64,000 nucleotides of DNA, taken from the NCBI RefSeq assembly GCF_003116035.1, contig NZ_LGQW01000015.1, forward strand, positions 3,050,897 through 3,114,896. Direction: 5' to 3'. The notes beneath the pieces were generated by a model. It was not told the DNA's origin. It ran no database searches and was given only the letters and a program-made list of their open reading frames with translations. The stretch's first letter is position 1, and each line of letters opens with the position of its first letter. Origin of the DNA: Azospirillum sp. TSH64 (GTDB lineage: Bacteria > Pseudomonadota > Alphaproteobacteria > Azospirillales > Azospirillaceae). The position numbers and the translations under genes are program-made. Below, piece after piece: positions 38,002 to 46,879 of this stretch.

Positions 38002-38672
38002 GCCTGGAGGAAGTCCGCCGACGTTTGCCGGCGATGAGCACCGATGCGGCGGTGGAAAGTGCCGTCCGGTCGAACCGGATGGCGCCGAAGCACGCCGCCA
38101 AGATCCGGGGCGACCACGACCTCAATCCGGAAATGGGCCCGCCCTCCACCCTGCGCGAGGCGGCGGTGCTGGTTCCGCTGGTCGACCGGCCGGAGGAACT
38201 GACCGTCATCTTCACCCAGCGCACCGCGACGCTGAGTGCCCATGCCGGCCAGATCAGCTTCCCCGGCGGGCGGATGGAACCGGAGGACGGCACTCCGGAG
38301 GAAACCGCGCTGCGCGAAACGGCGGAGGAGATCGGGCTGGAGCGCGGCCGGATCGAGATCGTCGGCCGGCTGGACACCTATGTCACGCGCACCGGATTCC
38401 GGGTGACGCCGGTGGTGGGGGTGGTGACGCCGCCGTTCATCCTGACGCCCGACCCGACCGAGGTGGCGGAGGTGTTCGAGGTGCCGCTTTCCTTCATCCT
38501 CGACCCGTCGAACCCGCAGCGCCACAGCCGCGAGTTCTTGGGCAAGCCGCGCTGGTTCTACGCCTTCCCTTACCCGCAGCGCTATATCTGGGGGGCGACC
38601 GCGGGCATGCTGGTGAACCTGCGCGACGTGCTGGGTGCCGCCGCCGGCAAAACGGGGGAGGGGGCGGATTGA
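37953..38672 (+). CDS. Nudix hydrolase, CoA pyrophosphatase type
   Basis: The 239-residue enzyme carries the Nudix box (G-x5-E-x7-RE-x2-EE-x-G: GRMEPEDGTPEETALRETAE then EIGLE) and the upstream UPF0035-type LSAHAGQISFPGG typical of CoA pyrophosphatases. ATG 37953 overlaps DUF1285 by 49 bp but includes the N-terminal helix LSLEEVRRRLPA that family members share; ATG 38034 would remove it. Confidence 0.9.
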   Translation: MEQQGLLHAGQAAWRLSLEEVRRRLPAMSTDAAVESAVRSNRMAPKHAAKIRGDHDLNPEMGPPSTLREAAVLVPLVDRPEELTVIFTQRTATLSAHAGQISFPGGRMEPEDGTPEETALRETAEEIGLERGRIEIVGRLDTYVTRTGFRVTPVVGVVTPPFILTPDPTEVAEVFEVPLSFILDPSNPQRHSREFLGKPRWFYAFPYPQRYIWGATAGMLVNLRDVLGAAAGKTGEGAD

Positions 38673-38757
38673 CGCCTCCGAACCCGAAGGCCAATCAAAA
38701 GGCCCGGAACCCGACAGCGGTGGAATGGGGATCGGGAATCGGATAGCGTCGCGCGCC

Positions 38758-40017
38758 ATGACCGTTGCCGCTCGCCTGTCGCCCCAGCCCTGGATGACCG
38801 CCCCCGAAAGCCTTGCGCTGTTCGCTGCCCTGGCCTCGGGCGGTGCCGACGCGCGATTCGTCGGCGGCTGCGTGCGCGATGCGTGGCTCGGCCGGCCGGT
38901 GAAGGACATCGACATCGCCACCCATGCGCCGCCCGAACGGGTCATGGAACTGCTGGAGGTGGCGGGGATCCGCGTCATCCCGACCGGCCTCGCCCATGGC
39001 ACCGTCACCGCGCTGTGTGGCGGCAAGCCCTATGAGATCACCACGCTGCGGCGCGACGTGGAGACCTTCGGCCGCCATGCCCGCGTCGAATTCACCGACG
39101 ACTGGATCGAGGACGCCGCCCGCCGCGACCTGACCATGAACGCGCTGAGTTGCACGCCGGACGGCGCGATGTTCGACCCGTTCGGCGGTCTGGCCGATCT
39201 CGCCGCCGGACGTGTGCGCTTCGTAGGCGAAGCCCACCGGCGGATCGAGGAGGATGTGCTGCGCCTGCTGCGTTTCTTCCGCTTCCACGCCCATTACGGC
39301 CGCGGCGAGCCGGATGCCGAGGCACTGGCCGCCTGCCGCGATCTGGCGCCGCGCCTGCCGACGCTGTCGGGCGAGCGGGTGCGGGGAGAGCTGTTCCGCC
39401 TGCTGACCGCCCCCTGCGCCGCTTCGGTCTGGCGGTTGATGATGGGGCAGGGGATCATGGTCCATCTGCTGCCGGAGGCGATGGACACGGACCGGCTGGA
39501 GCGGCTGATCGCGGTGGAACGCGATCTTGGGGTGACTCCCGACCCCACCCGCCGTCTGGCCGCCGTGCTGGACAGCGACCGGCCGGGCGCGCTCAAGGCT
39601 GCCGACGCTCTGCGCCTGTCCAACCACGAACGGGACCGCCTGCTGGCCCTGGTCGAGCCGCCGGTCGCTGTGGCGCCGGCGGACGACCGCAAGGCCCTGC
39701 GTCAGGCGCTGTACCGCGTCAACGATGCGGAACTGTTCGGCGACCTGCTGCTGATCGCCGCCGCCAGCCATGACGGTCCGCTGGACCTGGGCGCGTTGCG
39801 CAAGGCCCTTGCGGTGGCCGAAGACCTGCCGGGCTTGAAGCTGCCGATTGCCGGTCGCGACCTGCTGGAGCTTGACGTTCCACGCGGCCCGCTGGTCGGC
39901 CAAACGCTGAAGCGCGTCGAGGCCTGGTGGATCGCCGAGGATTTCCAGCCGGGTCGCGACGCCTGCCTGGAGATGGCGCGTCGCCTTCCCGATCAGGCGT
40001 CGGGCCGTTCGGCGTAG
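38758..40017 (+). CDS. CCA tRNA nucleotidyltransferase / poly(A) polymerase family
   Basis: A 419-residue class II nucleotidyltransferase with the RFVGGCVRDAWLGRPVKDIDIAT signature split as GGCVRD and DIDIA. The metal/ATP motif RRDLTMNALS and the ERVRGELFRLL helix follow. It repairs or builds the 3' CCA of tRNAs, or polyadenylates RNA; the family does not separate clearly by eye. The last 25 bp overlap the convergent DUF2252 gene. Confidence 0.92.
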   Translation: MTVAARLSPQPWMTAPESLALFAALASGGADARFVGGCVRDAWLGRPVKDIDIATHAPPERVMELLEVAGIRVIPTGLAHGTVTALCGGKPYEITTLRRDVETFGRHARVEFTDDWIEDAARRDLTMNALSCTPDGAMFDPFGGLADLAAGRVRFVGEAHRRIEEDVLRLLRFFRFHAHYGRGEPDAEALAACRDLAPRLPTLSGERVRGELFRLLTAPCAASVWRLMMGQGIMVHLLPEAMDTDRLERLIAVERDLGVTPDPTRRLAAVLDSDRPGALKAADALRLSNHERDRLLALVEPPVAVAPADDRKALRQALYRVNDAELFGDLLLIAAASHDGPLDLGALRKALAVAEDLPGLKLPIAGRDLLELDVPRGPLVGQTLKRVEAWWIAEDFQPGRDACLEMARRLPDQASGRSA

Positions 40018-41207
40018 CGGCGGCAATGCTCCAGATAGGCCGCTTCGTGACCGACGACCAGGTCGACGATGCTGGACCACAGCCAGGACGGCGCATCCAG
40101 GCTCTTGGTCCGGTTGCGGGCCAGCTCGCCGCGCCATGACTTGCGCGTCGCCTCGTCCATCTGGCGGGCATGCGCCTTGCCGACCACGGCGGCCAGATAG
40201 AAGGCGACACGGGTCGCTTCCTCGCGCGTCAGATGATCGAAGTCGAGCTTGATGTCCTGCGGCAGCAGTTCGCGCAGGAAGACGGCGCGGTCGAGCAGGC
40301 GGGCAGGGCGCATGCGGTCGCCGAGATAGGGCGAGAGATTCTGCGCGCCGGTCACCACGCGTTCCGCATTGTCGCGCGGCATGCCGTTCTTGGCGGCACG
40401 CGGTGCTGCGGCCTGGACCGCCTCCTTGATGTCGATCAGGCTGAGGCCGCCCTCGTCGTAATGCCCCTCGCCGACGCCGAGAAGCACCGCGATCCGCAAC
40501 CGGCCGAGCGAACTGCAGCCCTTCACCCAATAGGCCGCATCCAGAAGCTCGATCCGGTCGTTGTCGTCGCGGGAATGCAGGGCGGTCACCAGCCGGCGGA
40601 CCTGATCCTTTGCGAACAGCTCCTCGACGGCGGCGCGCTCCTCGTCGGTCAGCGGCCAGAACCGCTTGCCGAGCGGGATGGTCGGCCGGATGTCCTTGAT
40701 GCGGTCCCGGGCCAGATGCTTCCAGGTGCGGCCGATGGCCTGACGCATGCCCAGGCGGACGACCGATGGCCTCTTCCGCACCGCATCGCCACCCAGCTCG
40801 CCGTCGAGGGTCATCATGTAGCCCTCGATCATCCGTTCCAGCATCAGCGCCGTGGTGACGCCGGGCAGGTCGGACCCGCGCGCCGCAGTGGCGAGCGACA
40901 GGCCGAGCCGGATCAGGTCATGGGCGGGGTTGCCGACCACCGTCTGGTCGACATCGCGAATCTGGATGCCGATCCGGCCCTTGGCATTGGCGACCGGCCC
41001 GAGGTTGCCGACATGGCAATCGCCGCAGATCCAGACCGGCGGACCGTCGGGGACCTTGCCGCTGGACTGCTCCAGCCATTCGTAGAATTTCACGGTGCTG
41101 CCACGCACATAGGCGTGAGCGGATTCGGCCATCTTGAGATTTCGGCGCTGGGACAGGACCGCTTGGCGCTGATCGGGCGGGGTGGGCTGGTTTTTTGACG
41201 ACATCAT
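39993..41207 (-). CDS. DUF2252 family protein
   Basis: About 404 residues with kinase-like landmarks of DUF2252: FYEWLEQSSG, VWICGDCHVGNLGP (HVGNxG nucleotide/metal loop) and IQIRDVDQTVVGNPAHDLIRL (D-x-D metal residues). The fold resembles aminoglycoside phosphotransferases; the substrate is unknown. The start is taken at the MMSSKNQ pair (41207); the upstream extension to 41315 is rich in Cys/His and lacks family similarity. Convergent overlap with the CCA enzyme. Confidence 0.85.
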   Translation of the reverse strand: MMSSKNQPTPPDQRQAVLSQRRNLKMAESAHAYVRGSTVKFYEWLEQSSGKVPDGPPVWICGDCHVGNLGPVANAKGRIGIQIRDVDQTVVGNPAHDLIRLGLSLATAARGSDLPGVTTALMLERMIEGYMMTLDGELGGDAVRKRPSVVRLGMRQAIGRTWKHLARDRIKDIRPTIPLGKRFWPLTDEERAAVEELFAKDQVRRLVTALHSRDDNDRIELLDAAYWVKGCSSLGRLRIAVLLGVGEGHYDEGGLSLIDIKEAVQAAAPRAAKNGMPRDNAERVVTGAQNLSPYLGDRMRPARLLDRAVFLRELLPQDIKLDFDHLTREEATRVAFYLAAVVGKAHARQMDEATRKSWRGELARNRTKSLDAPSWLWSSIVDLVVGHEAAYLEHCRRYAERPDA

Positions 41208-41382
41208 CCATCCGGATCCGAAGTTGCGACGCCGGAAATGGGCAACGCATCGGTCATCCGCCATGCCGCAACCGGTCAACCCACAATGACCCAGCCATGC
41301 ATGCTTACGGGGCATGTTCGGGAGAGCGTCCCATGCGAGCGACTAAAAACACATAAGTTAGGTTATGGAAATTAATACTGCC

Positions 41383-41437
41383 GCCGTCCGGTTGGTTCTT
41401 GCGAATTCAAAAGCAAGAACCGGATAGCTTGGACGGC
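41383..41437. promoter_or_regulatory. Nested inverted repeat upstream of SDR gene
   Basis: An outer pair GCCGTCC (41383-41389)/GGACGGC (41431-41437) encloses a perfect 9-bp pair GGTTCTTGC/GCAAGAACC (41394-41402, 41413-41421) around an AT-rich centre GAATTCAAAA. It ends 46 bp before the SDR start and may be an operator. Confidence 0.55.
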
Positions 41438-41483
41438 ATTCATCTCGCGAATCTCAGGCCGTTCACTGCATGGGAGAATGGCA

Positions 41484-42248
41484 ATGAAACAGCTGGATGG
41501 AAAGATCGCAATCGTCACGGGTGCCAGTTCTGGGATCGGGCGCGAGGCGGCGCTGCTGTTCGCTGAGCATGGAGCCCACCTTGTTCTGGTGGCCCGGAGG
41601 CGTGACGAACTGGAACGGCTGGCGGACGAGATTCGCAGCAAAGGCGGCCATGCCGTCGCCGTGGCCGGCACCGTCACGGATGCCGAGGTCGCACGCGATG
41701 CCGTCGAAACCGCCATCCGCCGGTTCGGCGGACTGGACGTCGCTTTCAACAATGCCGGCACCACCGGCGCCCAGGTTCCGCTTCCCGATATGACGGCGGA
41801 GATGTGGCATGAGGTGATCGATACCAACCTGACCAGCGCCTTCCATGCTGCCAAGCACCAGATTCCGGCGATGCTCTCCCGCGGCGGCGGATCGCTGATC
41901 TTCACCTCGACCTTTGTCGGCCACACCGTCGGCTTTCCCGGAATGGCCGCCTATGCCGCCGGCAAGGCCGGGCTGATCGGCCTGACACAGGTGATCGCGG
42001 CGGAATACGGACCGCAGGGCATCCGTGCCAACGCCTTGCTGCCGGGCGGCACCGATACGCCGATGGGACGGGCGGTGTCGAGCACGCCTGAGGCGCTTGC
42101 CTTCGTCCAGGGGCTTCATGCCCTGAAACGCCTCGCGACGCCGCGGGAGATCGCGCAGTCGGCGCTCTATCTGGCGTCGGACGCGTCCAGCTTCACCACC
42201 GGAACCGCGCTGCTGGTTGATGGCGGCGTGTCGATCACCCGGACCTGA
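41484..42248 (+). CDS. Short-chain dehydrogenase/reductase
   Basis: A 254-residue classical SDR: NAD(P) motif TGASSGIG, NNAG, catalytic Ser in IFTSTFVG and Y-x3-K in YAAGK, with the C-terminal LLVDGGVS strand. ATG 41484 has better spacing from GGGAGA than the ATG at 41478. Arg residues after the second strand (VARRRDE) suggest NADPH use. Substrate unknown. The upstream nested inverted repeat suggests dedicated regulation. Confidence 0.9.
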   Translation: MKQLDGKIAIVTGASSGIGREAALLFAEHGAHLVLVARRRDELERLADEIRSKGGHAVAVAGTVTDAEVARDAVETAIRRFGGLDVAFNNAGTTGAQVPLPDMTAEMWHEVIDTNLTSAFHAAKHQIPAMLSRGGGSLIFTSTFVGHTVGFPGMAAYAAGKAGLIGLTQVIAAEYGPQGIRANALLPGGTDTPMGRAVSSTPEALAFVQGLHALKRLATPREIAQSALYLASDASSFTTGTALLVDGGVSITRT

Positions 42249-42309
42249 CACGAACGGGCAGGGCCGCACGCCATTCACCAGAGTGCGGCCCTGCCCTATC
42301 CCTCCTGCC

Positions 42310-43893
42310 CTACTCCGCCGCCTGCGGACGCAGGGGCTGGACCACGTCGCCCTTGAGATTCATCGCCTTGGCCAACGCATCGATGCGGCGCTGGACCGCT
42401 TCGCCGGCCGGGACGCTGCCGTCGTCGGGCAGGGTCAGCACGATACGGCCATCGCCGACCTTCAGGCTCGTGCGCTCCAGCAAGGCCGTGGCGCCGCCAG
42501 ACAGCGTGTGGGCAAGGCGCAGGGCCAGCCCCAGAACCAGCGCCTTCATGCCCTGCCCTTCGCTCACCAGCGTCCGCACCGGCGCGGTCAGCGGCGTGTC
42601 GATGGTGCCGGCATAGCGGGCATGGGCGGCAAGCGCGAGGAAGGCGCGCTCGTCATGGTCCAGCGCCGGAAACGGATAACGCAGCACGCGCAGGAAGGCA
42701 TGCTCCGCCCGGTAGTCGGGATGGTCGGCCCAGCCGACGTCGCTCAGCAGGCAGGCGGCATGGCGCAGCCGGATGGCGTTGTCGTCCTCGCCGGCGAAAA
42801 GCCCGGCGGTCCAGGACATCAGCAGGGCCGGATCGCCCATCCGCACGAAACGCCGCGCCCAATCGGCGGCCGACGCCATCAGCGGGTCCTCACGCTGCCC
42901 CTCCGGCGAGAGCAGAGAATAGAGATGCCCTTCGCGCAGGCCGTAGGCGGAGAAGACCAGCTTCGACGGTTGGGCGATGCGCAGCAGCCGTTCCAGCACC
43001 AGCCCGGCCAGAGGCAGCGTGTCGAGCCGGCGGCGCGATCCCGCCATCTTCTCCAGCGACGAACGGCTCTGCCGGCCGATCAGGCCGGTGAACTCCCGCG
43101 CGTCGGCGGATGGAATGGTGTAGTGGTGGATGATGTGCAGCGGGTGGCCGGACTGCTCCATATGCAGCTTGGCGATGGCGCGCCAGCTGCCGCCGACCGG
43201 GTAGAAGGGCCGTCCCTTCATCGCCGGCAGCCAGGGCAGCGATTCCAGATGCTGGTCGATCAGCTTGGCCGGGCCGCCCTTGGTCGAGCCGACCTCCATC
43301 AGCCGCAGCGGGCCGAGCGGCAGCGTCACCTGCTTGCCGATCACCCCGCGGTCGAGCGTCACCAACTCCAGACTGCCGCCGCCGAGATCGCCGACGAGAC
43401 CGTCCGCGCCGGGGGTGCCCGACAGCACGCCCATGGCCGACAGCCGCGCCTCCTCCTCGCCGCTGATGACGCTGACGGTCAGGCCGGCCCGGCGCCGGAT
43501 GGCATCGACGAAGGCGGCACCGTCGCGGGCATCGCGCACGGCGGCTGTGGCGATCACGTCGAGCCGGCCGACGCGCATGCCCTGGGCCAGGGTCGCAAAC
43601 CGCTCCAGCGCCGCCAGCCCCTGGGCGACACCGTCGGGGTTCAGCACGCCGGCCTTCTCGACGCCGCGCCCCAGACCGCACAGCACCTTCTCGTTGAACA
43701 GGGCAAGCGGCGAGCGGGTCAGCCCATCATAGACGACGAGACGGATGGAGTTCGACCCGATGTCGATCACGCCCACCCGCTCTCCGACGCGCTCACCGGC
43801 GGTCGCAACGCCCGAAGCGCCGACGCCAAAAGCTCCGACACCCGCCTGCCCCGGCTCGCCGAAATTGGCGGCGGCGCGTTTCTCCATGCTCAT
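42310..43893 (-). CDS. ppx: Exopolyphosphatase (Ppx/GppA family)
   Basis: The 527-residue enzyme has the ASKHA-fold phosphate loops GVIDIGSNSIRLVVYDG and GDLGGGSLELV, and a helical C-terminal domain with HAACLLSDVGW (HD-like). It hydrolyses terminal phosphates of polyphosphate, or pppGpp. It is 23 bp downstream of ppk, so synthesis and breakdown of polyphosphate are co-transcribed. Confidence 0.93.
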   Translation of the reverse strand: MSMEKRAAANFGEPGQAGVGAFGVGASGVATAGERVGERVGVIDIGSNSIRLVVYDGLTRSPLALFNEKVLCGLGRGVEKAGVLNPDGVAQGLAALERFATLAQGMRVGRLDVIATAAVRDARDGAAFVDAIRRRAGLTVSVISGEEEARLSAMGVLSGTPGADGLVGDLGGGSLELVTLDRGVIGKQVTLPLGPLRLMEVGSTKGGPAKLIDQHLESLPWLPAMKGRPFYPVGGSWRAIAKLHMEQSGHPLHIIHHYTIPSADAREFTGLIGRQSRSSLEKMAGSRRRLDTLPLAGLVLERLLRIAQPSKLVFSAYGLREGHLYSLLSPEGQREDPLMASAADWARRFVRMGDPALLMSWTAGLFAGEDDNAIRLRHAACLLSDVGWADHPDYRAEHAFLRVLRYPFPALDHDERAFLALAAHARYAGTIDTPLTAPVRTLVSEGQGMKALVLGLALRLAHTLSGGATALLERTSLKVGDGRIVLTLPDDGSVPAGEAVQRRIDALAKAMNLKGDVVQPLRPQAAE

Positions 43894-43916
43894 ACTCTCA
43901 CTCCCGTCACCCGCCC

Positions 43917-46064
43917 TCAGGACACCGTGTGCAGCATCAGCCGCGGCGGCGTGCGCTTATTGCTGAGCGCGCTGCCCCGGCCGGACAGGCTGGGGTTGGT
44001 CATGAAGTAATTATGGGCACTGAACGCATCGGGGCCAGCCTTGATGCGATGGTACACGCCATCGGGCCCCAGCTTCCAGGTGCTCGCGTCGTCCTTCATG
44101 TTGGCGACCATGATCTGGTCGAGCACCTGTTCGTGCACCGTCGGATTCTCGATCGGCACCAGCGTCTCGATGCGGCGGTCCAGGTTGCGGGTCATCCAGT
44201 CGGCGGAGGAGATGAAGATCTTGGCCTGGTTGCTCGGCATGGGATGGCCGTTGCCGAAGCAGATGACGCGGCCATGCTCAAGGAAGCGGCCGACGATGCT
44301 GCGCACCCGGATGTTTTCCGACAGCCCCTTCACCCCTGGCCGCAGGCAGCAGATGCCGCGGATGATCATGTCGATCTGCACGCCCGCCTGCGAGGCCTTG
44401 TACAGCTTGTCGATGATGACAGGATCGACCAGGGAGTTCAGCTTCACCCAGATGGACGCCGGACGCCCGGCGGCGGCATGGGCGATCTCCGCCTCGATCA
44501 GGTCCGAAAGCCGCTGGCGCAGCGTGATCGGCGCTATGGCGATCTTCTCCAGCACCTTCGGCGTGGCGTAGCCGGTCATGAAGTTGAACATCACGGCGGC
44601 GTCGTGGCACAGCGCCGGGTCGCAGGTGAAGAAGGAGAGGTCGGTGTAGACCTTGGCGGTGATCGGGTGGTAGTTGCCGGTGCCGAAATGGACGTAGCTG
44701 CGCAGCGCCTTCTTCTCGCGCCGCACCACCAGCGACACCTTGGCGTGGGTCTTCAGATCGACGAAGCCGTAGACGACCTGGGCGCCGGCACGTTCAAGAT
44801 CGCGCGCCCAGCGGATGTTCGCCTCCTCGTCGAAGCGCGCCTTCAGCTCGACCAGCGCCGTGACCGACTTGCCGGCCTCCGCCGCCTCGATCAGCGCGGC
44901 GACGATGGGGCTGTCCTTGCTGGTGCGGTAGAGCGTCTGCTTGATCGCCACCACCTGCGGGTCGCGCGCCGCCTGCCGGATGAACTGCACCACCACGTCG
45001 AACGACTCGTACGGGTGGTGGACGACGATGTCCTTGTGGCGGATCGCCGCGAAGCAGTCGCCGCCGAAATCGCGGATCCGTTCAGGGAAGCGGGCGTTGA
45101 AGGGACGGAAGACCAGGTCCGGCCGCTCGTCGACGATCAGCAGCTTGGTGTCGGTCAGGCCGATCAGCCCGTCCAGGATGAAGACGTCGTCCGACGCGAC
45201 GTTCAGCTCATGCCGCAGGAACTCACGCAGGTCGGCCGCCATGCCGCTGTCGGTGGCGAGCCGGATGACGCTGCCGCGGCGGCGGCGCTTCAGCGCGCTT
45301 TCAAAGGTGCGGACAAGGTCTTCCGCCTCTTCCTCGATTTCGATCTCGCTGTCGCGCAGCACGCGGAAAACGCCATGCGCCTTGACCTGGAACGGAGGGA
45401 ACAGGCGGTCGATGAACTGCATCACCACCTTTTCCAGCTGGATGAAGCGGATGTCCGATCCCGGCAGGCGCAGGAACCGCTCAAGCTGGGTCGGCAGCGG
45501 CACCAGCGCGTCGATGTGCCGGCCCTTGACCGGGTCGTGCAGCTGGAGCGCCAGCGAAAAGCCCAAATTCGGCAGGAACGGGAAGGGGTGGGCCGGATCG
45601 ACGGCAATGGGCGTCAGGATCGGGAAGATATCGTCCAGGAACTTGGCTTCCAGCCAGTCCAGTTCGCCTTCGCTGAGGTCGGCCGGATCGACGACCGAGA
45701 TGCCGGCACCACGCAGTTCACCTTTCAGCGAACGCCACGTGGCCTGCTGGCTCTCCATCAGGGCGGCGATGCGCTGCTTCACCGCGACCAGCTGCTGGGC
45801 GGGCGTCAGATTCTCAGGGCTGGGCGTTTTCACGCCGGCGGCGACCTGCCCTTTCAGGCCGGCAACGCGGACCATGTAGAATTCGTCGAGGTTGCTGGCG
45901 GAGATCGACAGGAAGCGCAGTCGCTCCAGAAGCGGGTGATTCGGGTTGGCCGCCTCGTCCAGGACGCGCTGGTTGAAGGCCAGCCACGAAAGCTCCCGAT
46001 TGATGAAGCGTTCCGGGGCGTTTGGCTCGATACCGACCGAATCGAGTTCCTGGAGATGCGTCAC
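43917..46064 (-). CDS. ppk: Polyphosphate kinase 1
   Basis: A 715-residue enzyme that reversibly polymerises ATP gamma-phosphate to polyphosphate. The N-terminal domain has [19 protein letters not shown]. The catalytic PLD-like domains contain the phosphorylated-histidine motif HFGTGNYHP and a late [16 protein letters not shown]. The start is a GTG at 46064, 6 nt after AGAGG; the upstream ATG at 46157 would add residues unlike the family. Confidence 0.96.
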   Translation of the reverse strand: MTHLQELDSVGIEPNAPERFINRELSWLAFNQRVLDEAANPNHPLLERLRFLSISASNLDEFYMVRVAGLKGQVAAGVKTPSPENLTPAQQLVAVKQRIAALMESQQATWRSLKGELRGAGISVVDPADLSEGELDWLEAKFLDDIFPILTPIAVDPAHPFPFLPNLGFSLALQLHDPVKGRHIDALVPLPTQLERFLRLPGSDIRFIQLEKVVMQFIDRLFPPFQVKAHGVFRVLRDSEIEIEEEAEDLVRTFESALKRRRRGSVIRLATDSGMAADLREFLRHELNVASDDVFILDGLIGLTDTKLLIVDERPDLVFRPFNARFPERIRDFGGDCFAAIRHKDIVVHHPYESFDVVVQFIRQAARDPQVVAIKQTLYRTSKDSPIVAALIEAAEAGKSVTALVELKARFDEEANIRWARDLERAGAQVVYGFVDLKTHAKVSLVVRREKKALRSYVHFGTGNYHPITAKVYTDLSFFTCDPALCHDAAVMFNFMTGYATPKVLEKIAIAPITLRQRLSDLIEAEIAHAAAGRPASIWVKLNSLVDPVIIDKLYKASQAGVQIDMIIRGICCLRPGVKGLSENIRVRSIVGRFLEHGRVICFGNGHPMPSNQAKIFISSADWMTRNLDRRIETLVPIENPTVHEQVLDQIMVANMKDDASTWKLGPDGVYHRIKAGPDAFSAHNYFMTNPSLSGRGSALSNKRTPPRLMLHTVS

Positions 46065-46259
46065 GTCGACCTCTGAAATCGTGAAATCCCGAACGCCGGC
46101 GCTTGGCTTTGAACCATGCCGACGACGGTTATATGGTGGGCAGACAGAGTATCCCATATGCGTTACGGTTTCAGGACTCCCATTTGGTTAAACACTGCGA
46201 CCTCTTCCCGCTTCGCCCTGCCCCACCCCTCGCCCCTCCCCTGCCGGTCGATTTCCGCC

Positions 46260-46778
46260 ATGAAGACGCTGTTTCTGCTGCGCCATGCCAAATCCTCCTG
46301 GGACGATCCGTCGCTGGGCGACCATGACCGCCCGTTGAACGCCCGCGGAGAAAAGGCGGCCACCCTGGTCGGCGCCTATCTGGCCAAGCACAACGCGCAC
46401 ATCGACCTCGTGCTCTGTTCCACCGCCGTGCGGGCCGTGGAGACGCGCAAGCGGGTGATGACGGCGATGGGTGCACCCTATCCGCCGGTGGAGCATGAAC
46501 GCGGGCTGTATCTGTGCGGCGCCCACACGCTGCTGGAGCGCCTGCGCGACGCACCCGATTCCGCGACCGGGCTGATGCTGGTGGCGCACAATCCCGACCT
46601 GCACGAACTGGCGAACGCCCTGACCGGCAGCGGCGATCATGGCCTCCGCCACGATCTGGCCGACAAATTCCCGACCGGCGCCTGCGCCGTTCTGGTCTTC
46701 GAGACGCTGCATTGGGCCGACCTGGAGATGGGCGCCGGCAGGCTGGCGGATTTTGTGCAGCCGCGTAAACTCTCTTAA
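46260..46778 (+). CDS. SixA-like histidine phosphatase
   Basis: A 172-residue phosphoglycerate-mutase-fold protein with the catalytic RH motif in LFLLRHAKSSW, DRPLNARGEKAA, and the second catalytic His in LMLVAHNPDL. It resembles SixA, which dephosphorylates histidine in phosphotransfer proteins. It is divergent from ppk and upstream of the CYTH-CHAD gene, an arrangement repeatedly seen with polyphosphate genes. The ATG at 46260 starts exactly at the family N-terminus. Confidence 0.9.
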   Translation: MKTLFLLRHAKSSWDDPSLGDHDRPLNARGEKAATLVGAYLAKHNAHIDLVLCSTAVRAVETRKRVMTAMGAPYPPVEHERGLYLCGAHTLLERLRDAPDSATGLMLVAHNPDLHELANALTGSGDHGLRHDLADKFPTGACAVLVFETLHWADLEMGAGRLADFVQPRKLS

Positions 46779-46879
46779 CCTGCGGCGGCGGTTGGGGTAT
46801 CCACGGATCCACCTGATACGCTCCAGGCCGGTTCGGCCGCAAGGCCGCGCCCCGGCCGGATTCGGGAGGAAGCCGACCC

